Positions 29,251 through 37,870 of a stretch of DNA of 64,000 nucleotides are shown here, one piece after another (position 1 is the stretch's first letter; each line of letters starts with the position of its first letter). The notes beneath the pieces were generated by a model. It saw only the letters and a list, made by a program, of their open reading frames with translations, was not told the DNA's origin and made no database searches. The position numbers and the translations under genes are program-made. The stretch comes from Martelella lutilitoris (GTDB lineage Bacteria; Pseudomonadota; Alphaproteobacteria; Rhizobiales; Rhizobiaceae), in the NCBI RefSeq assembly GCF_016598595.1, contig NZ_CP066786.1:78501-142500 (forward strand), given 5' to 3'.

Positions 29251-30663
29251 GTGGCAGGTCAAAACCTATCGACTGTAATGAAGGGGTTCTCGAATCCTGT
29301 TGAGCTTTTGCGGAATTCGCGAGCAGGTATCTATGTATACCCTGTCGTGGCGCCGGAGTTTTCAAACTGGCGCAGCGAGCAGATGGCGTGGCGCAACACC
29401 GCCGTCCTGTTCGACCAGACCCATCATATGGACGAACTGATCGTCGAGGGCCCGGACGCCGAGGCGTTTCTCGCCTATGTCGGGATCAATGGCTTTTCCA
29501 ATTTCGATCAGAACCGCGCCAAGCATTTCGTGCCGGTCACGCCGGCCGGCCACGTCATCGGCGACATGATCATCTTCCGCGAGCGCGAGGACAAATTCGT
29601 CCTGGTCGGCCGCCAGCCGACCGCCAACTGGACCAAGTTCCAGGCCGCCATCGGCAAGTGGAACGTGCGGCTCGTTCACGATCCGCGTTCGGATTCGCGT
29701 CCCGAGGGCGAGCGCGTGCTGCGCACTCATTACCGTTTCCAGATCCAGGGGCCGGATGCCAACAAGATCCTCGACGCCATCAATGGCGGGCCGGTTCCCG
29801 AAATCAAGTTCTTCCATGTTGACTGGATCAATGTCGGCTCGAAGCGCGTGCAGGCGCTGCGTCACGGCATGGCCGGCGCGCCGGGCCTGGAAATCTGGGG
29901 CCCCTATTCCGACAAGGCCTATGTCCTGTCGACCATTCTGGAAGCCGCCGCAAAAACCGGCGTCGATCTGCGCCGCGTCGGCTCGCGCGCCTATTCCACC
30001 AACACGCTGGAATCGGGCTGGATTCCCTCGCCTCTGCCGGGCATCTACTCGGGCGACGGCATGATGGCGGACTATCGCGACTGGCTGGGCGCTGATGCCT
30101 ATGAGGCGGTCGGCTCCATCGGCGGTTCCTTCGTCTCCGACAATGTCGAGGACTACTATACCAACCCCTTCGAGCTCGGTTACGGCTTCTATATCGGCTG
30201 GAAGAAGGATGATTTCATCGGCAAGGACGCGCTCGCCAAGCTCAAGGACGCGCCGAGCAACCGCAAGAAGGTTACCTTCGAGTGGAACCCGGAAGACGTC
30301 GTGAAGGTCATCGCTTCCAGTTTCGAGGAGGGCACGCCCTACAAGTGGATTGATTTCCCGCAGCCCAATTATGCGTCGTCCACGGCCGATATGGTCATGC
30401 AAGGCGACAGGATGGTCGGCATGTCGATGTTCAACGGCTATTCCTACAATGAGCGCAGGGTTCTCTCGCTCGGCGTCGTAAGCCAGGATGTCAATGTCGG
30501 CGATGTGTTGACGCTGAAATGGGGCGAGCCGGAAGCGACGCAGAAAACCTCGGTGGAGCCGCACAGGCAGGCGGAAATCCGCGTGCGCGTCTCGCCGACG
30601 CCCTATGCCGCAGAAGCCCGAGAAAACTATGCCGACAGCTGGCGCACCAAGGCGGGCAGCTGA
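29251..30663 (+). CDS. ligM: Tetrahydrofolate-dependent vanillate/3-O-methylgallate O-demethylase, LigM type
   Basis: A 470-residue GcvT-like protein that moves the aryl O-methyl group of vanillate, 3-O-methylgallate or syringate to THF, giving 5-methyl-THF. The N-terminal segment GIYVYPVVAPEFSNWRSEQ and LFDQTHHMDEL are typical of LigM/DesA. Tyr30, His59 and Arg121 fall where LigM has its tyrosine, histidine and arginine active-site residues, and SRAYSTNTLESGWIPSPLP is also conserved. The start is GTG with GGGAGGAG upstream. The length fits LigM. It is adjacent to a GntR regulator and TRAP genes. Which methoxy acid is preferred cannot be read from sequence. Confidence 0.88.
   Translation: MAGQNLSTVMKGFSNPVELLRNSRAGIYVYPVVAPEFSNWRSEQMAWRNTAVLFDQTHHMDELIVEGPDAEAFLAYVGINGFSNFDQNRAKHFVPVTPAGHVIGDMIIFREREDKFVLVGRQPTANWTKFQAAIGKWNVRLVHDPRSDSRPEGERVLRTHYRFQIQGPDANKILDAINGGPVPEIKFFHVDWINVGSKRVQALRHGMAGAPGLEIWGPYSDKAYVLSTILEAAAKTGVDLRRVGSRAYSTNTLESGWIPSPLPGIYSGDGMMADYRDWLGADAYEAVGSIGGSFVSDNVEDYYTNPFELGYGFYIGWKKDDFIGKDALAKLKDAPSNRKKVTFEWNPEDVVKVIASSFEEGTPYKWIDFPQPNYASSTADMVMQGDRMVGMSMFNGYSYNERRVLSLGVVSQDVNVGDVLTLKWGEPEATQKTSVEPHRQAEIRVRVSPTPYAAEARENYADSWRTKAGS
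29333..29342. promoter_or_regulatory. Operator-like GTATAC site inside ligM
   Basis: ATGTATACCC matches 8 of 10 bases of the operator, with the GTATAC core (29335-29340) encoded by codons 29-30 (Val GTA, Tyr TAC). GTA looks like an unusual valine codon in this GC-rich DNA, which hints at selection on the DNA. It may be a second binding site. Confidence 0.45.
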
Positions 30664-30967
30664 CGCCTTTCTCGTGAAAATCGGCGCCGCCTGCGCTAGG
30701 GCGGCTGCCGGCAATAGGGACGCCGCACGGCGCCATGGCGGTTGTTGTCCGCCGCCGGTGGCGGAAACGGCGCAAATCGCGGTTACGGGACTACGCCGAG
30801 GAGGGCCTGTCCGATCGCGTTTTCCGCAGTGCCGCCCATGATCGACGCATTGTCGCCAAGCGTCCGGCTTTCGTCGCCGGAGCGTAACGAAGAGGAGTTC
30901 GGGAGTGTGGCCGCAGCCAAGCGGGCGCGCTCAGTCTACCAAGTCATGAAACCTGGGGAGGAGAATC
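30664..30967 (+). other. 304-base gap between ligM and dctP
   Basis: I see no credible gene here. The short frames are GC-rich and unlike neighbours. A weak GGCGG/CCGCC hairpin is present around 30737-30753. No GTATAC palindrome is found, so the TRAP genes either have their own promoter or depend on read-through from ligM. Confidence 0.5.
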
Positions 30968-31954
30968 ATGATCTACAGGTCACTGCGCAGTCTTGCCGTA
31001 TCCGCCGCGCTTTTCGCCGGCGTCGCCACGGCCTCTTCGGCGGAAGAACTGTCTTTCGCCCATTTCGTTCCACCGCAGCATACCTTGACCGGCTCGGTCA
31101 TCGAGCCGTTACAGCAGGGCCTCGCCAACGAGGTCGGTGACGAACTGACCATTCGCGTCTATCCGGGCGGCGAGCTAGGCAAGGGTCCGCTGGAACAGTA
31201 TGTCCGCGTGCTTCAGGGCGTTGCCGACATCGTCTGGGGCCTGCCCGGCTATACGTCGTCGCAGTTCCCGAAGACCATGATTGCCGAAATGCCCGGCGTC
31301 ATCGAACTGGGACAGCCAGGTTATCCGGCGATCTGGCGCTCCATGGAAATGATCCAGGACGAGTTTCCCGGCACCAAGCCGCTGGCGCTGTGGACCTCGG
31401 AGCCAAACATTTTCATCATGAAGGACAAGGATATCCGCACGCCCGATGACCTGAAGGGTCTGAAGATCCGCGCCGCCGGCTCGACCACGGCCGCCGTTCT
31501 CGAAGCGCTTGGCGCAACGCCGGTTCAGATGCCGGCAGGAGAACTCTATAACGCCCTGCAGACCGGCCTGATCGATGGCGTTGTCACCGGCGCTTCCGCC
31601 GTCACCGACTTCAAGCTTTCCGAGGTTGCCGACAGCTATACGATCGGGGCGCCGATCGGCCGACTGACCTTCTATGTGGTGATGAGCCAGGCGCGTTACG
31701 ACGGGCTCTCCGACGAGCAGCAGGCGGCGATCGACAAATATGCCGGCGAATACCTCTCCGAAAGCGCGGAGACGGCGTGGAACCGCGTTGCCGAAGAGAC
31801 CATTGCCGGCCTTGAGGCCGATCCCAACAAGACCGTGATCACGCTCGATGCCGATCAGGCGGCAGCCTTCGGCGCGATCACCATTCCGGTGACCGAAGAG
31901 ATCGTGACCGAGCTCGGCGCCGAGAATGTTCTTGCCTCGATGCGTGGTGAATAA
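30968..31954 (+). CDS. dctP: TRAP transporter substrate-binding protein DctP
   Basis: A 328-residue periplasmic receptor of a TRAP uptake system. The signal peptide (LRSLAVSAALFAGVATASSA, residues 6-25) is followed by a DctP domain. The typical long-helix region carries LKGLKIRAAGSTTAAVLEAL. The position of the conserved carboxylate-binding arginine (KIRA) fits an organic or aromatic acid ligand. It starts ATG with GGGGAGGAG upstream. Next come dctQ, with a 4-base gap, and dctM. Given its place next to ligM, import of methoxylated benzoates is likely but not proven. Confidence 0.92.
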   Translation: MIYRSLRSLAVSAALFAGVATASSAEELSFAHFVPPQHTLTGSVIEPLQQGLANEVGDELTIRVYPGGELGKGPLEQYVRVLQGVADIVWGLPGYTSSQFPKTMIAEMPGVIELGQPGYPAIWRSMEMIQDEFPGTKPLALWTSEPNIFIMKDKDIRTPDDLKGLKIRAAGSTTAAVLEALGATPVQMPAGELYNALQTGLIDGVVTGASAVTDFKLSEVADSYTIGAPIGRLTFYVVMSQARYDGLSDEQQAAIDKYAGEYLSESAETAWNRVAEETIAGLEADPNKTVITLDADQAAAFGAITIPVTEEIVTELGAENVLASMRGE

Positions 31955-31958
31955 GACC

Positions 31959-32471
31959 ATGCTTTCCACGCTCCGCAGGCTCGCGGATGGGCTGATTTCG
32001 CTCTCCGCTTTTGCCGGCACGCTCGGGCTGATCTTCGTGACGCTGGTCGTGCTTGCGGACGTGATCGGACGGGCATTCGGCGCGCCGCTTCGCGGCGCGC
32101 AGGATTTCTACCAGATGGGCATGGTCATCATCGTCTTCGGCGGCATGGCGCTTTGCGACAAGCTCGGCGGCCATGTCGCGGTCGATGTCTTCGAAGGTCA
32201 TTTCCCTGATGCCTTCAATCACTGGCTCAACATCTTCGCCGCGCTTCTCGGCGCGGTGATCTTCGTCGGCATCGCCTATACCGTCTACGATTCATCGAAA
32301 CTGTCGCAGATGCTCAAGCTTGCCACCAATATCGTGCGCATGCCCAAATGGTATTTCCAGTGGGCCTTGTCGATCATGGCGCTGATCACCGCCATCGGCA
32401 TGGCGCTTCGCGCCGTTGAGCTTGCGCTGTCGGGGCCGTCCCGCGATGTCGGGCGGGAGGTCGGCGAATGA
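31959..32471 (+). CDS. dctQ: TRAP transporter small permease DctQ
   Basis: A 170-residue four-helix membrane protein with the usual TRAP small-permease segments: LIFVTLVVLADVIGRAFGAPL, FYQMGMVIIVFGGMALCDK and VRMPKWYFQWALSIMALI. The start is set at MLSTLRRLAD; the longer frame begins inside dctP. It lies between dctP and dctM, with an ATGA overlap to the latter. Together with DctM it forms the sodium- or proton-driven membrane unit that takes substrate from DctP. Confidence 0.92.
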   Translation: MLSTLRRLADGLISLSAFAGTLGLIFVTLVVLADVIGRAFGAPLRGAQDFYQMGMVIIVFGGMALCDKLGGHVAVDVFEGHFPDAFNHWLNIFAALLGAVIFVGIAYTVYDSSKLSQMLKLATNIVRMPKWYFQWALSIMALITAIGMALRAVELALSGPSRDVGREVGE

Positions 32472-33772
32472 GCGGAGAACTGGTGGGCCTGATCGGCCTT
32501 GCCGTCCTGTTTGTGCTGCTGGTGATCCGCGTGCCGGTGGCGCTGGCAATGTTTTCGGTCGGCTTCGCCGGCATCTGGGCGCTCAAGGATCTAAAGGCGG
32601 CGATGAGCCTGATGGCCTCGGAAAGCTTCACGCTTGCCTCCTCGGCCGAACTGGTGGTGGTGCCGCTATTCATCCTGATGGGTAATGTTGCCTCGGTAAC
32701 GGGCATGAGCGGCAGGCTTTACGATGCGGCCTATGCCATTGTCGGGCGGTTTCGCGGCGGCCTTGCCTCGGCGACCGTGCTGGGCTGTGCCGGTTTTGCC
32801 GCGCTTTCGGGGTCCTCAGTCGCCTCGGCGCTGACCATGGGCAAGGTCTCCATGGCCGAGATGGATCGCTTCAATTACGACAACCGGCTTTCGACCGGGG
32901 TGGTTGCCGCCGGCGGCACGCTCGGCATTTTGATCCCGCCCTCGACCGGCTTCGTCATTTACGCCATCCTGACGCAGCAATCGATCGGCCGGCTTTTTCT
33001 GGCGGGCGTCCTGCCGGGCATCCTGCTGCTTTCGATGTTCATCGCCACGATCACCATCCTGTGCTGGCTTCGGCCCGGCTTCGGTCCCGCCGGCCCGCGC
33101 ACGACGATGGGCGAGAAGACGAAGAGAATGGTCGGCGCGCTTCCGGTGCTCTCCGTGGTGATCCTGACGATCGGCGGCATCTATGCAGGGATCTTCTCGC
33201 CGGTGGAGGCGTCTGCCGTCGGCGCCGGGCTGATCATCCTGATCGGCGCGGCGACGGGAAAGCTTACGCCAAAGGCGTTCTGGGCGGCTGCCAAGGATTC
33301 GGTGGTCACGACGGCGGCGGTCATGCTGATCCTGATTTCGGCCCATAACCTGAACCCGTTCCTGGCGCTGACCCACATTCCCGATCTGGTGAGCGTCTTC
33401 CTGGAAGGCCTTCAGGTCGGACCGATCACGGTGCTCGCGCTGATCCTGCTGACCTATCTGATCCTCGGCTGTTTCCTTGAAGGCTTCGCCATGCTGGTGC
33501 TGACCATGCCGATCTATTTTCCGGTGATCTCGCAATTGGGAATCGATCCGATCTGGTTCGGCGTGCTGGTGGTGCTGACGCTGGAGATGGGCCTGATTTC
33601 GCCGCCGGTCGGGGTCAATGTGTTCATCGTCAAATCGGTGGCCCGCGACGTGCCGCTCGCCCGCATCTTTGCAGGCGTCACGCCGTTCTGGTTCGCGATG
33701 CTGGCGACGCTGATCGTGCTGATCGCCTTTCCGCAGATCACGCTGATCCTGCCGGATACGATGATGAACTAG
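32468..33772 (+). CDS. dctM: TRAP transporter large permease DctM
   Basis: A 434-residue integral membrane protein with about 12 helices, forming the ion-coupled channel of the TRAP system. Family hallmarks include VPLFILMGNVAS, GCAGFAALSGSSVASALTMG, GGTLGILIPPSTGFVIYA and ISPPVGVNVFIVKS. The start overlaps dctQ by four bases. No GTATAC site precedes the TRAP genes, so control may come through the ligM transcript. Confidence 0.95.
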   Translation: MSGELVGLIGLAVLFVLLVIRVPVALAMFSVGFAGIWALKDLKAAMSLMASESFTLASSAELVVVPLFILMGNVASVTGMSGRLYDAAYAIVGRFRGGLASATVLGCAGFAALSGSSVASALTMGKVSMAEMDRFNYDNRLSTGVVAAGGTLGILIPPSTGFVIYAILTQQSIGRLFLAGVLPGILLLSMFIATITILCWLRPGFGPAGPRTTMGEKTKRMVGALPVLSVVILTIGGIYAGIFSPVEASAVGAGLIILIGAATGKLTPKAFWAAAKDSVVTTAAVMLILISAHNLNPFLALTHIPDLVSVFLEGLQVGPITVLALILLTYLILGCFLEGFAMLVLTMPIYFPVISQLGIDPIWFGVLVVLTLEMGLISPPVGVNVFIVKSVARDVPLARIFAGVTPFWFAMLATLIVLIAFPQITLILPDTMMN

Positions 33773-33995
33773 CAGCGCCGACAGGGCGCGACCGGCAATG
33801 CCGTGAAGATAATCGATGCTTTTGACTGCCGGCGCCGGGTGCGATGGCGGCAGAGGACGCGTGCGCCTGAAAACCGCCAATGGGTCCGCGTCGCGACAAA
33901 TGAATGGATGATCGAGTCCCGTCCGAAAAGGGCGGGGATACCAGACTGTCTGAGGGGGTGGAGTTATGCGCCCCGATCCGGAGGAGAACCTTGCG

Positions 33996-34844
33996 ATGAA
34001 ATCCTATGTCCTGACCATCAAATGCGCCAACCGCCCCGGCATCGTCGCCGCGGTTGCGACACTGCTCGCTCATGCCGACGGTGACATCACCGAGGCGCGC
34101 CAGTTCGACGATGCGTCAAGCGGCACCTTCTTCATGCGCGTCGTCGTGGAATATCCCGGTGACGAGGCCGCCTTGCGCGTCGAGATGGAAAAGCTCGCCG
34201 CCGAATACGGCATGATCTGGGAATTGTGGGACATGGCGCGGCAGCCGAAGGTGCTGATGATGGTCTCGAAATTCGATCATTGTCTCGGCGACCTGCTTTA
34301 CCGCAACCGGATCGGCGAATTGGACATGGAGGTCGTCGCGATTGCCTCCAACCATCCGAAGGAAGCGCTGAACCTGACGCTGATGGGTGATATTCCCTAT
34401 CACCACCTGCCCATCACCAAGGACACCAAGCCGCAGCAGGAGGCCGCGATCAAGGCCCTGGTGAACGAGACGGGAGCGGAGCTGGTCGTGCTCGCGCGCT
34501 ACATGCAGATCCTGTCGGATGATCTCTCGGCATTTCTGTCCGGGCGCTGCATCAATATCCACCACTCATTCCTGCCGGGTTTCAAGGGCGCGAAGCCCTA
34601 TCACCAGGCCTTCGAGCGCGGGGTGAAGATGATCGGCGCGACCTCGCATTACGTGACCGAGGACCTCGATGAGGGCCCGATCATCGCCCAGGATGTCGAG
34701 GCCGTCACCCATGCCGACACGCCTGAGGACCTGGTCCGCAAGGGCCGCGACATCGAGCGCCGGGTGCTGGCCAGGGCGGTGACCCTGCATCTCCAGCGCC
34801 GCGTGATGCTGAACGGGAAGAAGACGGTCGTGTTCGAAAAATAG
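33996..34844 (+). CDS. purU: Formyltetrahydrofolate deformylase
   Basis: A 282-residue enzyme that hydrolyses 10-formyl-THF to formate and THF. Residues 1-80 are an ACT regulatory domain ([21 protein letters not shown]); the remainder is the formyltransferase-like hydrolase domain with [21 protein letters not shown] and [15 protein letters not shown] carrying the catalytic His/Asp. The start MKSYVLTIK has GAGGAG upstream. In this locus it fits as the last step of methyl-group disposal: it frees THF for another round of LigM without a formate-THF ligase. It is followed by the metF-like gene. Confidence 0.93.
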   Translation: MKSYVLTIKCANRPGIVAAVATLLAHADGDITEARQFDDASSGTFFMRVVVEYPGDEAALRVEMEKLAAEYGMIWELWDMARQPKVLMMVSKFDHCLGDLLYRNRIGELDMEVVAIASNHPKEALNLTLMGDIPYHHLPITKDTKPQQEAAIKALVNETGAELVVLARYMQILSDDLSAFLSGRCINIHHSFLPGFKGAKPYHQAFERGVKMIGATSHYVTEDLDEGPIIAQDVEAVTHADTPEDLVRKGRDIERRVLARAVTLHLQRRVMLNGKKTVVFEK

Positions 34845-35012
34845 AACCGTTTGCAGGCAGGGCGCCTCCCGACCTTTGGGCAGGAGCGCTGCGGCAGGCG
34901 TCGATGGCACAGCGGTGTCACAAATGCCAAGGCAGGGCGCGCCTCGTTATGCATACAGTCAGAAGAATGCCTGCGGAAAGAATCGGCGAAAAGCTTGCCA
35001 GACGAGAGTTCA

Positions 35013-35022
35013 ATGTATACAT
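35013..35022. promoter_or_regulatory. GntR-type operator upstream of the metF-like gene
   Basis: A perfect ATGTATACAT, 34 bases before the start codon of the metF-like gene. It places this C1 gene under the same predicted regulator as ligM and ligAB. It pairs with an internal copy 192 bases downstream. Confidence 0.75.
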
Positions 35023-35056
35023 TTGATTCATCCCAACCTGGAGGAGGGTCTGCGGA

Positions 35057-35977
35057 ATGATTGGATTTCTGGGCAGGCGCGGCAAGCAGTCCGCCGCTGA
35101 AAAAGCCGCCATCGAGCCCTTGATAGAAGGTTTTTCGATCGAGGTCATGCCACGCACCGCGGCCAAGGTGGATGATTTCAAAGCGTTGCTGCCGCCCGGT
35201 ACCCGTGTATACATCGCTCATATCGAAGGCACGCCGATCGAGGATATGGTGGCCACGGCGCGGCGTCTGTCGGAGGACGGTTTTCCCGTCATGCCGCATT
35301 TTCCCGCCCGCATCATCAAGGACAGGGCGACGCTGGAAGACTGGATCGCGCGCTATCAGGGCGAGGCCGGCGTTGACCAGGCGCTGCTGCTGGCCGGCGG
35401 CGGTGGTGCGCCTGCCGGCGACTATCACTCGTCGATGCAGCTGATGGAGACCGGGCTGTTCGACAAGGCCGGGTTCCGTCGGCTTCATGTAGCCGGCCAT
35501 CCGGAGGGCAACAGGGATATCGATCCCGACGGATCGACCGGCAATGTCGACGCCGCCCTCAGGTGGAAGCAGGACTTTGCAGAGCGCACCGACGCCGAAA
35601 TGGCGATCGTCACCCAGTTCGCCTTCGAGGCGGAGCCGGTGCTGGCCTGGATTGAGCGGCTGCGCGGCATCGGCGTGGACCTTCCCGTCCATGTCGGCAT
35701 TGCCGGGCCGGCCAAGCTGCAGACGCTGATCAAGTTCGCGATCGCCTGCGGCGTCGGTTCCTCGCTCAAGGTGCTGCAGCGCCGGGCCATGGATGTGTCC
35801 AAACTGGTGCTGCCCTATGAGCCGACGGACGTTCTGGCTGATTTTGCCGCCGCAGCGAAACGCGATGGCGGTTCGGCCGTGGCCCAGATCCATTTTTTCC
35901 CGCTGGGCGGTATCGGCGCCTGCGCCAACTGGGCGGACCGGCACAGCGTGGCCGCGCCCGCCTCGGCTGCCGTCTGA
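35057..35977 (+). CDS. Methylenetetrahydrofolate reductase-like protein
   Basis: A 306-residue protein of the MetF family, a flavin TIM-barrel interconverting 5-methyl- and 5,10-methylene-THF. Visible family parts are FSIEVMPRTAAKVDD at the first strand, IAHIEGTPIEDMVATARRL, LLLAGGGGAPAGDYHSSMQ and a late barrel segment QIHFFPLGGIGACANW. It is divergent from housekeeping MetF and likely a catabolic paralogue, like the metF next to ligM in Sphingobium. It would oxidise the methyl group after LigM. A predicted GntR operator precedes it and a strong terminator follows. Confidence 0.85.
   Translation: MIGFLGRRGKQSAAEKAAIEPLIEGFSIEVMPRTAAKVDDFKALLPPGTRVYIAHIEGTPIEDMVATARRLSEDGFPVMPHFPARIIKDRATLEDWIARYQGEAGVDQALLLAGGGGAPAGDYHSSMQLMETGLFDKAGFRRLHVAGHPEGNRDIDPDGSTGNVDAALRWKQDFAERTDAEMAIVTQFAFEAEPVLAWIERLRGIGVDLPVHVGIAGPAKLQTLIKFAIACGVGSSLKVLQRRAMDVSKLVLPYEPTDVLADFAAAAKRDGGSAVAQIHFFPLGGIGACANWADRHSVAAPASAAV
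35205..35214. promoter_or_regulatory. Operator-like GTATAC site inside the metF-like gene
   Basis: GTGTATACAT matches 9 of 10 operator bases. The core (35207-35212) is codons 51-52, again Val GTA and Tyr TAC, exactly as in ligM. It is a candidate second binding site within the coding sequence. Confidence 0.45.
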
Positions 35978-36026
35978 GGTCGCCGCAAGGCAAGCCGGAT
36001 CACGACCAGGCAAAGCCATGACCCGG

Positions 36027-36060
36027 CCGGCCCGTCTGCGCAAGCGACGGGCCGGTTTTT
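36027..36060 (+). terminator. Intrinsic terminator after the metF-like gene
   Basis: A perfect 10-bp stem (CCGGCCCGTC with GACGGGCCGG), a 9-base loop and a TTTTT tail, 49 bases after the stop codon. It separates the metF-like gene from the tct operon. Confidence 0.9.
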
Positions 36061-36123
36061 CAGACGCAGGCCGCGTAAGTCGGTTCCAACCTTGTTTGGT
36101 CAATCCTACACTCTTCACGGAAT

Positions 36124-36133
36124 ATGTATACGC
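36124..36133. promoter_or_regulatory. GntR-type operator upstream of tctC, copy 1
   Basis: ATGTATACGC, matching 8 of 10 operator bases. It is the exact inverted copy of the site at 36264, with cores 140 bases apart in an AT-rich promoter-like region. Confidence 0.6.
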
Positions 36134-36213
36134 AAGCTGTTGATAGACTTATTCCAATTTGTACATAAAAGCCGATTTTTCTTCGAAATTTGCGCTAATT
36201 TTGTTTATTTCTC

Positions 36214-36238
36214 GCTTATACTGGGCTAAAGTATAAGC
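36214..36238. promoter_or_regulatory. Inverted repeat in the tct promoter region
   Basis: GCTTATAC and GTATAAGC are perfect 8-base arms with a 9-base spacer. They lie between the two GTATAC operators in an AT-rich stretch, so they may be a binding site for a second regulator or part of a promoter. Confidence 0.45.
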
Positions 36239-36263
36239 ACGGTTAGATTGAGATCATGTATCT

Positions 36264-36273
36264 GCGTATACAT
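36264..36273. promoter_or_regulatory. GntR-type operator upstream of tctC, copy 2
   Basis: GCGTATACAT, the inverted equivalent of copy 1. It would put the tripartite transporter in the same regulon as ligM. Confidence 0.6.
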
Positions 36274-36693
36274 TAAGACCGAAACCCTCCGCGTGCGTTC
36301 CCGTCTGGGAGGTCGGGAAGCGGGCTTTGGAAGCCTGCGGAGGGACGAGATCGCGTCAGGCCTGAACGCCGTTTTCGACAGAACGGGCGACGCGATATGA
36401 GGAGCAATTCCAGCCGGTGGGGCAGGCCGGCTGCGCATGCCCGCCCGGCCTGTGCCGGACATTCCGCGGTTTTAGACAATGCAGCCCCGTTTCGGCGCCT
36501 GATCTCGATTGGGGATGGGTGAGCGGGAGGCGGTGCGCCCACTTCCTGCGGGCATCGCAAGAAGTCAGATCGGTCAGCCAGAAGGCCGGCCGCTCGAGAC
36601 GAAAGGGCCGCAGGGCCGCGCGCTCGTGGCGGAGATCGAGGACAGAGGAGGTCCGCGCATTCCGCGTCATTGGTTCCAGAGGGAGGAGAACAG
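36274..36693 (+). other. Long leader of tctC without a gene
   Basis: About 420 bases separate the operator pair from tctC. The reading frames are short and unlike known proteins. If transcription starts near the operators, tctC has a long 5' leader. No recognised riboswitch is evident to me. Confidence 0.5.
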
Positions 36694-37788
36694 ATGAAAC
36701 GCAATACAATTATCAGATCCGCCATGGCGGCGGCATCCGTTGCCGCGATCATGCTGGCGGGAGCCGCGCCCGGTTATGCTGATCCGATCGATCTTGAAGG
36801 CGAGACGGTGACGCTGGTGCACAATGTCGCGCCCGGCGGCGCAACGGCGATCAGCGCCCAGGTGCTGGCCGATGCCTGGTCCAAGACCATGGCGGATCAC
36901 CCGACCATGGTGGTGCAGTCGGTCTCCGGCGGCGCGCTGACCAAGGGTATCGACTATGTCATGGATGCCCGGCCCGACGGCAAGACGCTCGGCTATCTTG
37001 CATGGCAGGGCACGACCCGCATTCTCGATCCTGAAGTGCTGCAAATCCCGTTCCAGGATTTCGGCGTGATCGCAGGCATTGGCGGGTCCAACTTCCTGTT
37101 CCATCTCAGAGCCGATGTTGGCGGCGGGATTGAAAATCGCGATGATCTCGTCAATCTCGAAAGCGTCACCGTCGGCGTCTATTCGCCGCGCATGACCCAG
37201 GGCATGCAGACGGCTGCGGCGCTCGATCTTCTCGGCGTCGACTGGACGTTCGTCTCGGGCATGCTTGGCGACGGCCCGCTTTATGCGGCCCAGCAGCGCG
37301 GCGAGATCGACGCCTACCCCGCGACCACCACGCAGTATATCGCCGAACTCGGCGACGGCCCGATCGCCAGCGGCGAGACGATGGCGATCTGGCAGATGGG
37401 GCCGCTCGAAGCGGATGGTTCGATGAAGCTCGATCCAGCCCTCGAAGGCGTGCCGACCCTCGGCGAATACATCGAAAAGGCGACCGGAAAACCGCCGGAA
37501 GGGCCGCTCTGGGACCTGATCATGTATCACGCGCAGTCGTCGGCGCCGGTCAACTGGATCATCGTCGCTCCGCCCGGCACGCCGCAGGACCATCTCGATA
37601 TGCTGCGCGCGAGCTTCGATGAAGCGACAGCCTCGCCGGATTATATCGAGGCGGCCACCAAGGTCTATGGCTCGCCGCCGAACATCGTCCACTGGCAGGA
37701 AATGACCAAGATCATATCCGATGTCCAGAACACCTCCGAGGACATCAAGGACACGATGCGCCAGCTGGTCGAGCGGATCGAGCAGTAG
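36694..37788 (+). CDS. tctC: Tripartite tricarboxylate transporter substrate-binding protein
   Basis: A 364-residue periplasmic receptor. The signal peptide (residues 1-30, AIMLAGAAPGYA) is followed by VTLVHNVAPGGATAISAQ, which resembles the conserved beta-strand/loop of Bug/TctC receptors. VQSVSGGALTKGIDYV and IVAPPGTPQDHLDML are typical. It begins ATG with GGGAGGAG upstream. It is somewhat longer than the common 320-330 residues. The following genes encode the fused membrane component and amidohydrolases. The ligand may be an aromatic or dicarboxylic acid. Confidence 0.85.
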   Translation: MKRNTIIRSAMAAASVAAIMLAGAAPGYADPIDLEGETVTLVHNVAPGGATAISAQVLADAWSKTMADHPTMVVQSVSGGALTKGIDYVMDARPDGKTLGYLAWQGTTRILDPEVLQIPFQDFGVIAGIGGSNFLFHLRADVGGGIENRDDLVNLESVTVGVYSPRMTQGMQTAAALDLLGVDWTFVSGMLGDGPLYAAQQRGEIDAYPATTTQYIAELGDGPIASGETMAIWQMGPLEADGSMKLDPALEGVPTLGEYIEKATGKPPEGPLWDLIMYHAQSSAPVNWIIVAPPGTPQDHLDMLRASFDEATASPDYIEAATKVYGSPPNIVHWQEMTKIISDVQNTSEDIKDTMRQLVERIEQ

Positions 37789-37870
37789 CAGGCAGACCGA
37801 GGGGCGGCGCAGGCATCGCCGCCCGGAGAACCGGAGTCTGGCAAGGAGCACCGGCGGTCGGTCGCGTATT

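Noticed and set aside
36226..36752. Short frames in the tct leader
   Set aside because: Arg/Pro/Ser-rich, no ribosome-binding site and no similarity I recognise; treated as non-coding leader.
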